Source of the DNA: Patulibacter minatonensis DSM 18081
GTDB taxonomy: Bacteria > Actinomycetota > Thermoleophilia > Solirubrobacterales > Solirubrobacteraceae
Reading direction: 5' to 3'
DNA length: 64,000 nucleotides
NCBI RefSeq assembly: GCF_000519325.1
Contig: NZ_KI912613.1
Coordinates: 4,410,469-4,474,468, forward strand
The notes under the pieces were generated by a model. It did no database searches and was not told the origin of the DNA. It worked only from the letters and a program-made list of their open reading frames with translations. This document shows positions 55,529 through 64,000 of this stretch, piece by piece (position 1 is the stretch's first letter; each line of letters opens with the position of its first letter). The position numbers and the translations under genes are program-made.

Positions 55529-58021
55529 TCAGCCACGGAGCACCCCGCCGACCTGCTCCGCCAGCGCGGCCACGATCTGCTCGCGGGCGCCACCGATCTC
55601 CTCGTCCGTCAGCGTCCGGTCGGCCGCCCGCAGGCGGACGTGCAGCGCCAGCGACACCTGACCCTCGGGGACGCCCTTGCCGCGGTAGCTGTCGAAGACG
55701 CGGACGTCCTCGAGCAGCGCGCCGCCGGCCTTGCGGGCGACGGCGACGACCTTCGCGGCCGTGACGTCGTCGGCCACCAGCACGGCGAGGTCGAAGCGGG
55801 CGTCCGGGAACGCACCCACGGGACGGAAGGTCCGGGCGTCGGGCACGAGCGGCAGGAGCCGGTCGAGGTCGATCAGGAACGTCGCGACGCGCGGGAGGTC
55901 CCAGCGGTCCGCCACGCGCGGGTGGACCTCGCCCAGCAAGCCGATCGTCGGGGCGTCGTCGCCGGCGCCGACGGTGATCCGGGCGGCGCGGCCGGGGTGC
56001 AGGAACTGGACCTCGTCGGTGGCGTGCAGCGCCCAGTCGTCGATGCGCAGGGCACCGAGCAGGGCCTCGAGCAGGCCCTTGGCCGCGAAGACGTCGTCCT
56101 GCACCAGCGCGGCGACCGCGAGGTGCTCGTACGGCATGTCGGCGCGCACCGGGTCCGGCGCGTCGCGGAAGACGGTGCCGGTCTCGAAGATGCGCAGGTC
56201 GTCGACGCCGCGCGTGCGGTTGTGCCGGGCGATGTCGAGCAGCGACACGAGCATCGACGGCCGCAGCACGGCCTGGTCCTCGCTCAGCGGGTTGTCGAGC
56301 ACGACGGCCGCGGCGCGCGGGTCGCCCTCGGGCAGCTCGAGGCGCCCGGCGGCGCCGGCGTCGGTGAACGACCAGCCGACGACCTCCTGCAGCCCGCGGC
56401 CGACGAGGACGTCCTCGACCCGGCGGCGCGCGCGCTGGGCGGGCGTCAGGCGGGCCGCGGCCGCACGACGACGGGTCGGCAGGGTGGGCTCGAGGTCGGC
56501 GACGACGCCCAATCGGGCGATCTCCTCGATCAGGTCGACCTCGCGCGTGACGTCGGCGCGGCGCTCGGCCGGGACGACGACCTGCAGCGTGCCGGTGCCG
56601 GCGGGCGCATCGGGCTCGGCGTCGGTGACCCCGAAGCCGAGGGCGTCGAGGAGCTCGGTCTGGCGCGGACGCGACACGGCGGTGCCGAGCAGCCGCTCGA
56701 CGCGCGACTCGCGCACGGCCAGCGGCGGCTGGACGACCGCGGAGTTCCAGGTGCCGGCCGACAGCGTGCCGCCGACGCGCGTGGCGCCGACGGTCTCGCG
56801 CAGCAGACGGGAGGCCAGGGCCTGCGCCCAGTCGACCTGCTCGGGCGCGAGGCCCTTGGCGTTCCGCGACGCTGCCTCGCTGAAGAGGTCCAGCCGGTGG
56901 GCCGTCCTGTGGATCGTCGGGCCGTCCCAGGAGGCGACCTCGAGCAGCACGCGCGTGGTGCCCTCGTGGACCTCCGAGCGCGCGCCGCCCATCACGGCCG
57001 CCAGCGACGTCGGGCCGTCGGCGTCGTCGATCACGAGCTCGCCGGCCTTCAGGGTCCGCGTGGTGCCGTCGAGCGTCTCGAGCTGCTCCCCGTCGACGGC
57101 CTCGCGGATCGTCAGCGACCCGCCGGCGACGCGGTCGGCGTCGAAGGCGTGCAGCGGCTGGCCGGTCACGAGCATCACGTAGTTCGTGATGTCGACGACG
57201 TTGTTGATCGGCCGCTGGCCCGCGGCCGACAGGCGCGCCTGGATCCACAGCGGCGACGGTCCGACGACGACGTCCTGGAAGAGCCGGAGCGTGAAGCGCG
57301 GGCACCGGGTGGTCGTGACCTCGAGCGAGAAGCCGTCGATGGCCTCGCCGCGCGGGTCGACCGCCGCGGCGTCCTCGCCCTCCTCCGCCGTCGAGCCCTG
57401 CTCGGCGGCACCGGCGGCCGTCCACGGGGCCGGCCGCAGCGAGGCGCCGGTGGCTGCGGCGACCTCGCGGGCGATGCCGTAGAGCCCGAGGCAGTCGGGG
57501 CGGTTCGGCGTGATCTCGAGGTCGAGCACGTCGTCGGCGTGCGCGAGGACGTCGGTCAGCGGCGTGCCGGGCGCGACGTCGGCGGCGCCGGGCAGGACGG
57601 TCTCCAGCGCGAGGATGCCGTCGTGCTCCTCCCCGATCCCGAGCTCGCGGGCGGAGCAGATCATCCCGACGGACGCCTGGCCGCGGAGCTTCGCCTTCTT
57701 GATCTTCATGCCGCCCGGCATGACGGCGCCGACGGTCGCGACGCCCACCGTCTGGCCCGCGGCGACGTTCGGCGCGCCGCAGACGATCTGCGACGGCTCC
57801 TCGGCGCCGATGTCGACCGTCGTCACGCGGAGGCGGTCGGCGTCGGGGTGCGGCTCGCAGGTCAGGACGCGGCCGACGACGATCTTCTCGGGCGTCTCGA
57901 CGCCGTGGTGGACCAGCCGGTCGAGCTCCGTGCCGGTGACGTTCAGGCGCGCCGCGACCTCCGTCGCGTCGCGGCCGTCGAGCGCGACGTACTCGCCGAG
58001 CCACCTGATTGGAACCCTCAT
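55529..58021 (-). CDS. pheT: Phenylalanyl-tRNA synthetase beta subunit
   Basis: 830 residues from ATG 58021. The alpha2-beta2 enzyme charges tRNA(Phe). It starts MRVPIRWLGEYVAL, followed by the tRNA-binding EMAP-like domain (VVGRVLTCEPHPDADRLRVT, QIVCGAPNVAAGQTVGVATV). The B3/B4 editing domain comes next (VVDITNYVMLVTGQPLHAFD, then AVMGGARSEV). B5 and the anticodon-binding FDX-ACB domain (FPDARFDLAVLVADDV) end the protein. 16 nt after pheS. The longer upstream frame overlaps pheS and is rejected. Confidence 0.97.
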   Translation of the reverse strand: MRVPIRWLGEYVALDGRDATEVAARLNVTGTELDRLVHHGVETPEKIVVGRVLTCEPHPDADRLRVTTVDIGAEEPSQIVCGAPNVAAGQTVGVATVGAVMPGGMKIKKAKLRGQASVGMICSARELGIGEEHDGILALETVLPGAADVAPGTPLTDVLAHADDVLDLEITPNRPDCLGLYGIAREVAAATGASLRPAPWTAAGAAEQGSTAEEGEDAAAVDPRGEAIDGFSLEVTTTRCPRFTLRLFQDVVVGPSPLWIQARLSAAGQRPINNVVDITNYVMLVTGQPLHAFDADRVAGGSLTIREAVDGEQLETLDGTTRTLKAGELVIDDADGPTSLAAVMGGARSEVHEGTTRVLLEVASWDGPTIHRTAHRLDLFSEAASRNAKGLAPEQVDWAQALASRLLRETVGATRVGGTLSAGTWNSAVVQPPLAVRESRVERLLGTAVSRPRQTELLDALGFGVTDAEPDAPAGTGTLQVVVPAERRADVTREVDLIEEIARLGVVADLEPTLPTRRRAAAARLTPAQRARRRVEDVLVGRGLQEVVGWSFTDAGAAGRLELPEGDPRAAAVVLDNPLSEDQAVLRPSMLVSLLDIARHNRTRGVDDLRIFETGTVFRDAPDPVRADMPYEHLAVAALVQDDVFAAKGLLEALLGALRIDDWALHATDEVQFLHPGRAARITVGAGDDAPTIGLLGEVHPRVADRWDLPRVATFLIDLDRLLPLVPDARTFRPVGAFPDARFDLAVLVADDVTAAKVVAVARKAGGALLEDVRVFDSYRGKGVPEGQVSLALHVRLRAADRTLTDEEIGGAREQIVAALAEQVGGVLRG

Positions 58022-58037
58022 GCCCACCCCTTCGCCT

Positions 58038-59111
58038 TCATGCGTACTGCTCCAGCAGTCGGACGTCGTTCTCGTACAGCGGGCGCAGGTCGGAGAGGCC
58101 GTAGCGCAGCATCGCGATGCGCTCGATCCCCATGCCGAACGCGAAGCCCTGGACCTTCTCCGGGTCGAACTCCGGGCGGCCGACCGCGGCAAGGACGTTC
58201 GGGTCGACCATCCCGGAGCCCAGGATCTCGATCCAGCCCGTGCCCTTGCAGAGCGGGCAGCGCGAGCGGTCCTTCAGCGTGCCGGTGCCGCCGCAGAGGT
58301 GGCAGGAGACGTCGATCTCGACGCTCGGCTCGGTGAACGGGAAGAAGTGCGGGCGCAGGCGGATCTCGCGGTCCGGACCGAAGATCGCCCGCGCGAAGCT
58401 CAGCAGCACGCCCTTGAGGTCGGCCAGCGTGGTGTCGGTGTCGATCCAGAGACCCTCGACCTGGTGGAACTGCGGCGTGTGCGTCGCGTCGCTGTCGGGG
58501 CGGTAGACGCGGCCGGGGACGACGATCGCCACCGGCGGCTCGGCCCGCTCCATGTGCCGGACCTGCATCGGCGAGGTGTGCGTCCGCAGGAGGCGCTGGA
58601 CGTCGCCGTCGAGATGCGGCGACGGCGCGAGGTAGAACGTGTCGGCGCGGTCGCGCGCCGGGTGGTTCTCGGCGTGGTTCAGGGCGTCGAAGTTGTAGTG
58701 GACCGTCTCGGTCTCCGGGCCCTCGACGATGTCGAACCCGAGCCCCAGGAAGATGTCCTCGATGTCGCGCCGGACGCGCGTCAGGAGGTGCAGCCCGCCG
58801 ACGGGCTCGGCCTTCCCGGGGAGCGTGATGTCGACGCGGTCGGCGATCAGCTGCGCGTCGAGCTCCGACGCCTTCAGCTCGGCCACCCGCGCGTCGATCG
58901 CGGCCTGCAGCGCCTGACGCGCCTGGTTGGCCGCCTTGCCGACGATCCCGCGCTCCGCGGGCTCCAGCTTCGAGACGTCGCGCAGCAGGTTCGGGAGCTC
59001 CGCCTTGCGGCCGAGGTGCGCCACGCGGAGCTCCTCGAGCTCGTCCGTCGTGGTGGCCGCGGCGACGGCGGCTTCCCCCGCAGCGCGGAGCTCGGCGATC
59101 CGTTCTTGCAT
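58038..59111 (-). CDS. pheS: Phenylalanyl-tRNA synthetase alpha subunit
   Basis: 357 residues. Catalytic subunit, class II fold. The N-terminal coiled coil (RIAELRAAGEAAVAAATTTD) is followed by motif 1, motif 2 (RPDSDATHTPQFHQVEGLWI) and motif 3 (GFAFGMGIERIAMLRYG). Before motif 3 there is a four-cysteine knuckle (SCHLCGGTGTLKDRSRCPLC then KGTGW), a longer version of the loop common in bacterial PheS. ATG 59111 has TACGCT at 59125-59120, 8 nt upstream. It starts the pheST unit after a secreted-protein gene on the other strand. Confidence 0.97.
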   Translation of the reverse strand: MQERIAELRAAGEAAVAAATTTDELEELRVAHLGRKAELPNLLRDVSKLEPAERGIVGKAANQARQALQAAIDARVAELKASELDAQLIADRVDITLPGKAEPVGGLHLLTRVRRDIEDIFLGLGFDIVEGPETETVHYNFDALNHAENHPARDRADTFYLAPSPHLDGDVQRLLRTHTSPMQVRHMERAEPPVAIVVPGRVYRPDSDATHTPQFHQVEGLWIDTDTTLADLKGVLLSFARAIFGPDREIRLRPHFFPFTEPSVEIDVSCHLCGGTGTLKDRSRCPLCKGTGWIEILGSGMVDPNVLAAVGRPEFDPEKVQGFAFGMGIERIAMLRYGLSDLRPLYENDVRLLEQYA

Positions 59112-59359
59112 CGCGGGCAAGCGTATCGATGCGTTCCCGGAATCCCGGGCTCCCCCGGGAGCGTCGGGACGGTGGGGTTCGAACCGCGGAGGTCCCGACC
59201 CGGTCCCGCGTCCGGGCGACGATCCCCCTCCACCGCTGGCGATCGCGCCCGCGCCCGTCGTGGCGCACCGAATATCGGTGCTGGCCCCGACGCGGCCGAC
59301 GCCGTACACGGGTTGACTTGGGGACACCACCTCCTCCCCGACCCGCGCTAGGAACCCCG

Positions 59360-60823
59360 ATGTCCCGTTCATCGCTCGCCGCACCGCTCGCCGCCACCGT
59401 CGTCTGTCTCGCCGCCGCCCCCGCTGTCGCGGGCGCGTCGGTGCCCGTCGGACCCGGCCTGAACGCCGGAGGCGCGACCGTCGACGTGCTCGTCGACCCC
59501 TCCGGCACCGCCGCCGACGTCGCGTGGCGCGCACCGGACACGACCGGGGCGGCCGACCGGTACGCCTTCAACGCCTGTCGCGTGACGCTCACCCGCACGC
59601 CACTGCGCTGCGACAGGACGCCCCAGCGCCTCGGATCGATCCTCGACGCCAACGGGGCGGCGAAGAGCCTCGGCCCCGTCCGCCTCCTGCGCCAGGCCGA
59701 CGGCCGCACCTACGTCGTGACCGACCAGGCGGGCAAGTGGCTGTGGGAGCGGCCCACCGGCGCCACGAGCTTCGGCCCCGTGCGGCAGCTCTCCGCCCAG
59801 GGCGGGACGACCGAGCGCACGACGCCCGTCCTCACCCGCGACGGCGCGTCGATCCTCTTCCCGGCCTGGGGCTCGTTCGGCGCGTCCGTGTCGTCCGCGC
59901 CGATCGCCGGCGACGCGGCCCTGACCTCGAACACGATCCTCGACCGCACCGCGGCGAACGGGGCCGCCAACCCGGCGAGCAACGACGTCGCCCCGCTCGC
60001 CGACGGCTCCACGATCGCGGTGGTCTCGGGCGCCGGCGGCAACCCCCACCTCTACCGGCTCCCCGCGGGCGGCGACCCGAACCTGACGACGGCGTGGGGC
60101 ACCGCGGCGCGGGTCCCGGGTGTGACCGGGCGCTCGGCCCTCGGCGCGAACGCCGGCACGGCCTTCCTCGCCACCCGGACGTCCGGTGGGCTCGAGGTGC
60201 GGAAGACGACGGGCGCCACGTTCGGCCCCCCGGTCACGACCGCGACGGGGGCGACCCCGAACCTGCAGGTCGACGTCTCCCCGGGCGCCCGCGCGCTCGT
60301 CGTCGGCACCCTGGGCAGCAGCAGCCTGCGCGCCGTGGTGTCGAGGACCGCCGGCGCATCGTTCTCGACCTCGCAGGTCGCGGCGGACGAGCCGATCGGG
60401 CAGCCCGCCCTGTCGGTCGGCGACGACGGCCGCGGCCTGGCGGTCTGGACCGGCCGGGGCGGCGAGGTCCGGATGGCGCCGATCGCCCCGGGCCCGCAGC
60501 TGGTCCGTCGCGGCGGCTTCGGACTCGAGGTCCCCGCCGGCTGCCTCAGCGGCGCCGCGCTGACGCAGCTGCGCCTGAGCACCGTCCGGCGCCTGCGGAG
60601 CGGTTCGCGGATCAGGAGCGTCGAGTTCCTCGTCGACGGCCGGCGCGTCGGGACCGACCGGCGCGCCCCCTACTCGCTGTCGTTCAAGCTGCCCGCGTCC
60701 GCGAAGGCCAAGGCGAAGGCGAAGATCACCGCGCGCATCACGGTCGTGCGCAGGGACCGCACGACCAGCCGGACGACGGTGCTCGCGAACGTCGCGCCGT
60801 GCGGAGCGCCGTCGGGCTCGTAG
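59360..60823 (+). CDS. Secreted protein with C-terminal Ig-like domain
   Basis: 487 residues from ATG 59360. Signal peptide MSRSSLAAPLAATVVCLAAA with cleavage near VAGAS. The body looks like a beta-propeller or repeat of ~45-60 residues (for example GPVRLLRQADGRTYVVTDQA, TPVLTRDGASILFPAWGSFG, NDVAPLADGSTIAVVSGAGG). The C-terminal ~80 residues resemble a bacterial Ig domain (IRSVEFLVDGRRVGTDRRAP) with two cysteines. Function unknown. It lies on the plus strand between pheS and the methyltransferase, an insertion in an otherwise conserved cluster. Confidence 0.75.
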   Translation: MSRSSLAAPLAATVVCLAAAPAVAGASVPVGPGLNAGGATVDVLVDPSGTAADVAWRAPDTTGAADRYAFNACRVTLTRTPLRCDRTPQRLGSILDANGAAKSLGPVRLLRQADGRTYVVTDQAGKWLWERPTGATSFGPVRQLSAQGGTTERTTPVLTRDGASILFPAWGSFGASVSSAPIAGDAALTSNTILDRTAANGAANPASNDVAPLADGSTIAVVSGAGGNPHLYRLPAGGDPNLTTAWGTAARVPGVTGRSALGANAGTAFLATRTSGGLEVRKTTGATFGPPVTTATGATPNLQVDVSPGARALVVGTLGSSSLRAVVSRTAGASFSTSQVAADEPIGQPALSVGDDGRGLAVWTGRGGEVRMAPIAPGPQLVRRGGFGLEVPAGCLSGAALTQLRLSTVRRLRSGSRIRSVEFLVDGRRVGTDRRAPYSLSFKLPASAKAKAKAKITARITVVRRDRTTSRTTVLANVAPCGAPSGS

Positions 60824-60830
60824 CCCGCCG

Positions 60831-60856
60831 CGGTGCCGCACCACGGTGCGGGACCG
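60831..60856. terminator. Hairpin between convergent secreted protein and methyltransferase genes
   Basis: 12-bp stem with one mismatch (CGGTGCCGCACC / GGTGCGGGACCG) and a 2-nt centre, 7 nt after the plus-strand stop and before the end of the minus-strand methyltransferase. Confidence 0.6.
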
Positions 60857-60910
60857 TGTCCGGCCGACGCGGCCGCGCCGACGCCCGACCGGCGCCGGCG
60901 CGCGGCCGCG

Positions 60911-61639
60911 CTACCCGCGCGCCGTGCGCGCCAGCTCGTAGAGCGCGACCGTGGCGGCCATCGCCGCGTTCAGCGACTCCGCCCCGGCGATCGGCACGTG
61001 CGCCGTCCGGTCGCACGCGGCGACCACGTCGTCGGGGAGCCCCTCGCGCTCGGCGCCCACGAGCAGGCTCAGGCCGTCGGCGTCCGCGCCGTCGACGAGG
61101 TCGGGCCGCAGCACCTCGCCGGCGCGGAGCACCAGCGCGACGGTCGTGCCGGGCAGCTCGGCCGGTCCGTCCGCGCGCGCCAGCGGCACGGCGAAGACCG
61201 AGCCCATGCTCGCGCGCACGGCCTTCGGGGCGTACGGGTCGGCCGTGTCGGGACCGATCGACACGCAGGACGCGCCGAGGGCGTGGGCGGCCCGGATCGC
61301 GGTGCCGACGTTGCCCGGGTCCTTCAGGCCGTGCAGGTGCAGGCAGCGCGGCCCGACGGCCGTCCCGAGCCACCGCTGCCGGTAGATCCCGATCGCGCGG
61401 GTGCCCGACCCGAGCGACGACGCACCGTCCAGGAGCGCGGGGTCCACCTCGGTGCCCTCCAGCCCCGATCCGGCGTGGACGAGGAGGTCCTCGGCGTCCC
61501 AGCCCGCCGCGGCGGCGGCACCCACGAGGTCCTCGCCCTCGGCGACGAACAGGCCCGTCCTCGCCCGCTCGCGCTTGCGGTTCAGGAGGACGCGCACCTG
61601 CTTGAGGCGCGCGTTCTGGTGCGAGTTGATGACGGACAT
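60911..61639 (-). CDS. TrmH/SpoU-family RNA 2'-O-methyltransferase
   Basis: 242 residues. The N-terminal substrate-binding part (NSHQNARLKQVRVLLNRKRE, RTGLFVAEGEDLV) is followed by the SPOUT domain: LHGLKDPGNVGTAIRAAHAL (motif 1), LLVGAEREGLPDDVV (motif 2) and VPIAGAESLNAAMAATVALY (motif 3). Position between rplT and pheS matches the actinobacterial tsnR-like gene. The target (23S rRNA or tRNA) cannot be told from sequence. Confidence 0.93.
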   Translation of the reverse strand: MSVINSHQNARLKQVRVLLNRKRERARTGLFVAEGEDLVGAAAAAGWDAEDLLVHAGSGLEGTEVDPALLDGASSLGSGTRAIGIYRQRWLGTAVGPRCLHLHGLKDPGNVGTAIRAAHALGASCVSIGPDTADPYAPKAVRASMGSVFAVPLARADGPAELPGTTVALVLRAGEVLRPDLVDGADADGLSLLVGAEREGLPDDVVAACDRTAHVPIAGAESLNAAMAATVALYELARTARG

Positions 61640-61713
61640 GGCCTGTGGGTGCGGTGGTCGGGTACGAGCCGCGCTCGGCGGACCGGCGGGCCTGTCCGCC
61701 GACCCGGGACGCA

Positions 61714-61741
61714 GAACGGGCGCCCCGTGGGACGCCCGTTC
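61714..61741 (-). terminator. Hairpin after rplT
   Basis: Perfect 9-bp stem GAACGGGCG/CGCCCGTTC with a 10-nt loop, about 40 nt past the rplT stop. A second perfect 8-bp hairpin (CGGCGGAC/GTCCGCCG) at 61676-61701 follows. Likely end of the infC-rpmI-rplT transcript. Confidence 0.6.
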
Positions 61742-61780
61742 AGGAAGCTCGGAGCCGACCCGTGGGACCGGCGGTGATCG

Positions 61781-62152
61781 CTAGGCCGCGGCCTTGGCGG
61801 CCAGCGCGTCCTTCGCGACGGCGGTGAAGGCCGAGAAGGCCTCCGGGTCGCGCACCGCGAGGTCGGCCAGGTTCTTGCGGTCGACCTCGACGCCGGCCAG
61901 GATCAGGCCGTGGACGAGGTTGCCATACGTCAGGTCGTTCAGACGCGCGGCGGCGTTGATGCGCGTGATCCACAGGCGACGGAAGTCGCGCTTGCGGTTG
62001 CGGCGGTCGCGGTACGCGTAGACGCCGGCCTTGAGCCCGGCCTCCTTGGACTCGCGGTACGTGTTGTTCGCGCGGCCGACGTAGCCCTTCGACCGCTCGA
62101 GGCTCGCGCGACGCTTCTTCTTCGCGTTGACAGAACGCTTGACGCGGGTCAT
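61781..62152 (-). CDS. rplT: 50S ribosomal protein L20
   Basis: 123 residues. Typical L20: basic N-terminal arm ([20 protein letters not shown]), then [20 protein letters not shown] and [19 protein letters not shown]-type end. L20 binds 23S rRNA early in 50S assembly and in some bacteria represses its own operon. The ATG shares one base with the rpmI stop (TGATG). Confidence 0.98.
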   Translation of the reverse strand: MTRVKRSVNAKKKRRASLERSKGYVGRANNTYRESKEAGLKAGVYAYRDRRNRKRDFRRLWITRINAAARLNDLTYGNLVHGLILAGVEVDRKNLADLAVRDPEAFSAFTAVAKDALAAKAAA

Positions 62153-62349
62153 CAGCCGTCTCCGAGGAGCCGCTTGACGCGAGACGTATCAGCCTCGGAC
62201 AGGATGGCGGCGTTGGCGAACTTGCGCTTGCGCTTCTGCGACTTCTTTCCCAGGATGTGGGACTGCATCGCGTGACGGGCGGAGATCTTGCCGGTCCCGG
62301 TCCGCTTGAAGCGCTTCTTGGCGCCCGAGTGGGTCTTCTGCTTGGGCAT
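62152..62349 (-). CDS. rpmI: 50S ribosomal protein L35
   Basis: 65 residues, [20 protein letters not shown] followed by [16 protein letters not shown], the standard L35 pattern. It is coupled to rplT by TGATG. No clear ribosome site precedes the ATG; CACAAT 11 nt upstream on the minus strand could be a -10, giving a very short leader. Confidence 0.97.
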   Translation of the reverse strand: MPKQKTHSGAKKRFKRTGTGKISARHAMQSHILGKKSQKRKRKFANAAILSEADTSRVKRLLGDG

Positions 62350-62652
62350 GCGAATCGGTGATTGTGCCAGATGGCGGTGGGCCGTGCGTGGCGGTCAGGC
62401 GCACGTCCGGCAGGGCATCGCCCGGGGGCACCGGGCGGGACGGCGTGCGTCCCGCGACCCGGAGTCCGCGGCGTACGTGCCGACCGCGACCGAGGTCGCG
62501 GCGAGCACGGGTGGCGCTCGCGCGCCGCTGCGTCCATCTTGAACGACCTGCAATTCCCGTGCGTCGCGGCCCCCTCATCGGGGACCGCGGTCGGGCGCGG
62601 ACGGCGTGCAGGACGCCGCTCCGGGGTCCGCCGGCGAGCGGCGGACCGACGC
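62350..62652 (-). other. 303-nt spacer between infC and rpmI
   Basis: No gene is supported. It contains the infC terminator hairpin (62625-62647), a GCGGCCCC-rich imperfect dyad near 62570-62592, and a perfect 6-bp hairpin CGGGAC/GTCCCG at 62436-62454. A possible rpmI -10 (CACAAT) is near 62361. In other bacteria this space holds the L20/L35 autoregulatory leader; no known motif was recognised here. Confidence 0.4.
62625..62647 (-). terminator. Hairpin directly after infC
   Basis: Perfect 8-bp stem GGTCCGCC/GGCGGACC with a 7-nt loop, 5 nt past the infC stop. No T tract. It may terminate or attenuate read-through into rpmI-rplT. Confidence 0.6.
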
Positions 62653-63441
62653 TCAGGACGCGGGAGCGTCCTCCGTCTGGGCGACGTCGGACGTCGCCTC
62701 GGCGTCGTCCGCCGGGCTCTCGGAATCCGCCTCCGCCTCGGCGGGGGCGTCCTCGGCCTCGGTGGCCGGGGCGTCGTCGGGATCGGCCGGGGCCTCGCCA
62801 CCGACCACGATGCCGACGTTGTCGTCGGCCTCGGCCTCGGCGTCGAGCTCCTCCTGCGTCGGCGGCACCTTCGGCGTCCACGTGCCGTTGATGACCTCCT
62901 TCGACGGGCTGAGCATCATGGTCATGTTGCGGCCCTCGAGCGAAGGGCGCTGGTCGACCTGGCAGATGTCGTCGAGGTCGATGACCAGGCGCTCCAGGAG
63001 GTCGCGCCCGCGCTCGGGGTGCGTGACCTCACGGCCGCGGAACATGATCGTGACCTTGACCTTGTCCTTGCCCTTGAGGAACCGGATCACGTGCCCCTTC
63101 TTGGTGGCGTAGTCGTGATCGGCGATCTTGGGCCGGAACTTGATCTCCCGGGTGACGACCTGCGTCTGGTGCTTCTTGGCGACCTTCTTCTTCTGCGCCT
63201 GCTCGTACTTGTACTTCGAGTAGTCGAGCACGCGGCAGACCGGGGGTCGCGCGTTGGCGGCGACCTCGACCAGGTCGAGATCGCGCTGCTGGGCGTAGCG
63301 GAGGGCGTCCTCCGTCCGCATGACGCCGGCCTGGTTGCCGTTCTCGTCGATCACGCGGACTTCAGGGACCCTGATCCGGTCGTTGACACGAGTCGTGTCA
63401 CGCTCCGGCGGTCGGCGGTCGAACCTGCGCGGAACCGGCAC
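62653..63441 (-). CDS. infC: Translation initiation factor IF-3 with long acidic C-terminal tail
   Basis: 262 residues. IF3-N domain ([19 protein letters not shown], then [20 protein letters not shown]) and IF3-C ([40 protein letters not shown]) are complete by about residue 190. Beyond them is a ~65-residue Glu/Asp/Ala tail ([28 protein letters not shown]) absent from typical IF3. GTG 63441 lacks a clear ribosome site, in keeping with the rare or weak starts typical of infC. First gene of the conserved cluster. Confidence 0.96.
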   Translation of the reverse strand: MPVPRRFDRRPPERDTTRVNDRIRVPEVRVIDENGNQAGVMRTEDALRYAQQRDLDLVEVAANARPPVCRVLDYSKYKYEQAQKKKVAKKHQTQVVTREIKFRPKIADHDYATKKGHVIRFLKGKDKVKVTIMFRGREVTHPERGRDLLERLVIDLDDICQVDQRPSLEGRNMTMMLSPSKEVINGTWTPKVPPTQEELDAEAEADDNVGIVVGGEAPADPDDAPATEAEDAPAEAEADSESPADDAEATSDVAQTEDAPAS

Positions 63442-63560
63442 TAGGAGGAAATGGCCGCGAGGCGCAAGGGCTGCGCAAGCGGGGTATCGCGAGTAAACAA
63501 GAGCCCAACCATAGCGCAGAAGCGCCCGTGGGACAGGGTGGTTTGCCTAGGCTCTCCCCC

Positions 63561-64000
63561 GTGCGCCTCGTCTTCGTCTGTCTGGGGAACATCTGCCGGT
63601 CGCCGACCGCGGAGGGCGTGATGGCCGACCTGCTGGCCCGCGAGGGCCTCGCGGACCGCGTCGCGGTCGACTCCGCGGGCACCGGCGACTGGCACGTCGG
63701 GTCCCCGCCCGACGACCGCGCGACCGCCGCCGCGGCCGGCCGCGGCATCGCCCTGACCAGCCGCGGGCGGCAGGTGACGGTCGACGACTTCCGCACCGCG
63801 GACCTCCTCCTGGCCATGGACTCCCGGAACGCGCGCGACCTCCGGGCCCTCGCCCCAGACGACGCGGCGCGGGAGAAGGTCCGGCTGCTGCGGTCGTTCG
63901 ACCCTGCGTCCGTCGGGACCGGCGACCTCGACGTCCCCGATCCGTACACGGGCGACGCCGACGGGTTCCAGCTGGTGCTCGACCAGGTCGAGGCCGCCTG
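63561..64000 (+). CDS. Low-molecular-weight protein-tyrosine phosphatase, 3' end cut by window edge
   Basis: 146 codons to the edge. The N-terminal P-loop CLGNICRS (C-x5-R-S) at residues 7-14 is the phosphatase signature, followed by SPTAEGVMADLLA. VDSAGTGDWHVGSPPDDRA is typical of the family. The general-acid Asp is expected in DVPDPYTGDADGF, which is present. GTG 63561 has TAGGCT at 63548-63553, 7 nt upstream, so it is predicted leaderless. Divergent from infC; the substrate is unknown. Confidence 0.93.
   Translation, partial: MRLVFVCLGNICRSPTAEGVMADLLAREGLADRVAVDSAGTGDWHVGSPPDDRATAAAAGRGIALTSRGRQVTVDDFRTADLLLAMDSRNARDLRALAPDDAAREKVRLLRSFDPASVGTGDLDVPDPYTGDADGFQLVLDQVEAA

Overview
The window is a very GC-rich chromosomal stretch with dense, mostly minus-strand housekeeping genes. 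GTG starts are frequent, stop/start overlaps (ATGA, GTGA, TGATG) are common, and no mobile element, CRISPR array, rRNA or tRNA was found. The order infC-rpmI-rplT-(TrmH-type methyltransferase)-pheS-pheT-argC-argJ-argB-argD is the classical actinobacterial cluster. Together with several secreted proteins ending in basic beta-sandwich-like domains and a DUF2079/DUF4389/VanZ complement, it suggests a deep-branching actinobacterium, most likely Thermoleophilia (Solirubrobacterales/Patulibacter-like). That placement is inference from gene content, not from a marker search.

Layout. 1-4 kb: an isochorismate synthase cut by the window edge, acetolactate synthase ilvBN, and a zinc-ribbon membrane protein. 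4.1-6.6 kb: a small PH-like protein and a DUF2079 membrane protein. 6.6-9.9 kb: gatCAB, the tRNA-dependent amidotransferase. 10-12.7 kb: three related membrane proteins sharing GHPW and DDRT motifs. 12.7-17.3 kb: folD, a PcrA/UvrD helicase and a queuosine-salvage hydrolase. 17.3-21.3 kb: a lipoprotein, cysE, cysK, a cysteine-free Rrf2 regulator and VanZ. 21.4-26.6 kb: an HDOD-LuxR regulator, gltX, and a tandem pair of secreted proteins. 26.8-31.3 kb: dnaE, a coiled-coil protein and a small membrane protein. 31.3-37.8 kb: argG, a CNNM/CorC-type CBS protein with a membrane partner, an esterase, DUF4389 and a HEPN-like protein. 37.9-63.4 kb: the infC-to-argD cluster. On the opposite strand it is interrupted by two tandem ~2,080-residue repeat proteins (between argC and argJ) and by one secreted protein (between the methyltransferase and pheS). 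63.6-64 kb: a low-molecular-weight phosphatase, cut by the window edge.

How genes work together: IlvBN starts branched-chain amino acid synthesis. ArgJBCDG cover most of arginine synthesis, with argH, argF and argR not in view. CysE/CysK make cysteine, probably under the adjacent Rrf2. GluRS and GatCAB probably form the indirect Gln-tRNA route.

Two regulatory signals stand out. First, about eighteen genes carry a TANNNT -10 element only 6-10 nt before the start codon, implying leaderless transcripts. Second, CTCAAG-N15-GCCGAT, which resembles a flagellar/WhiG (sigma-28 family) promoter, occurs three times, always intergenic: twice before the first giant surface protein and once before the HDOD-LuxR gene. 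This links the giant surface proteins to a motility- or development-type regulon and is the strongest novel lead in the window.
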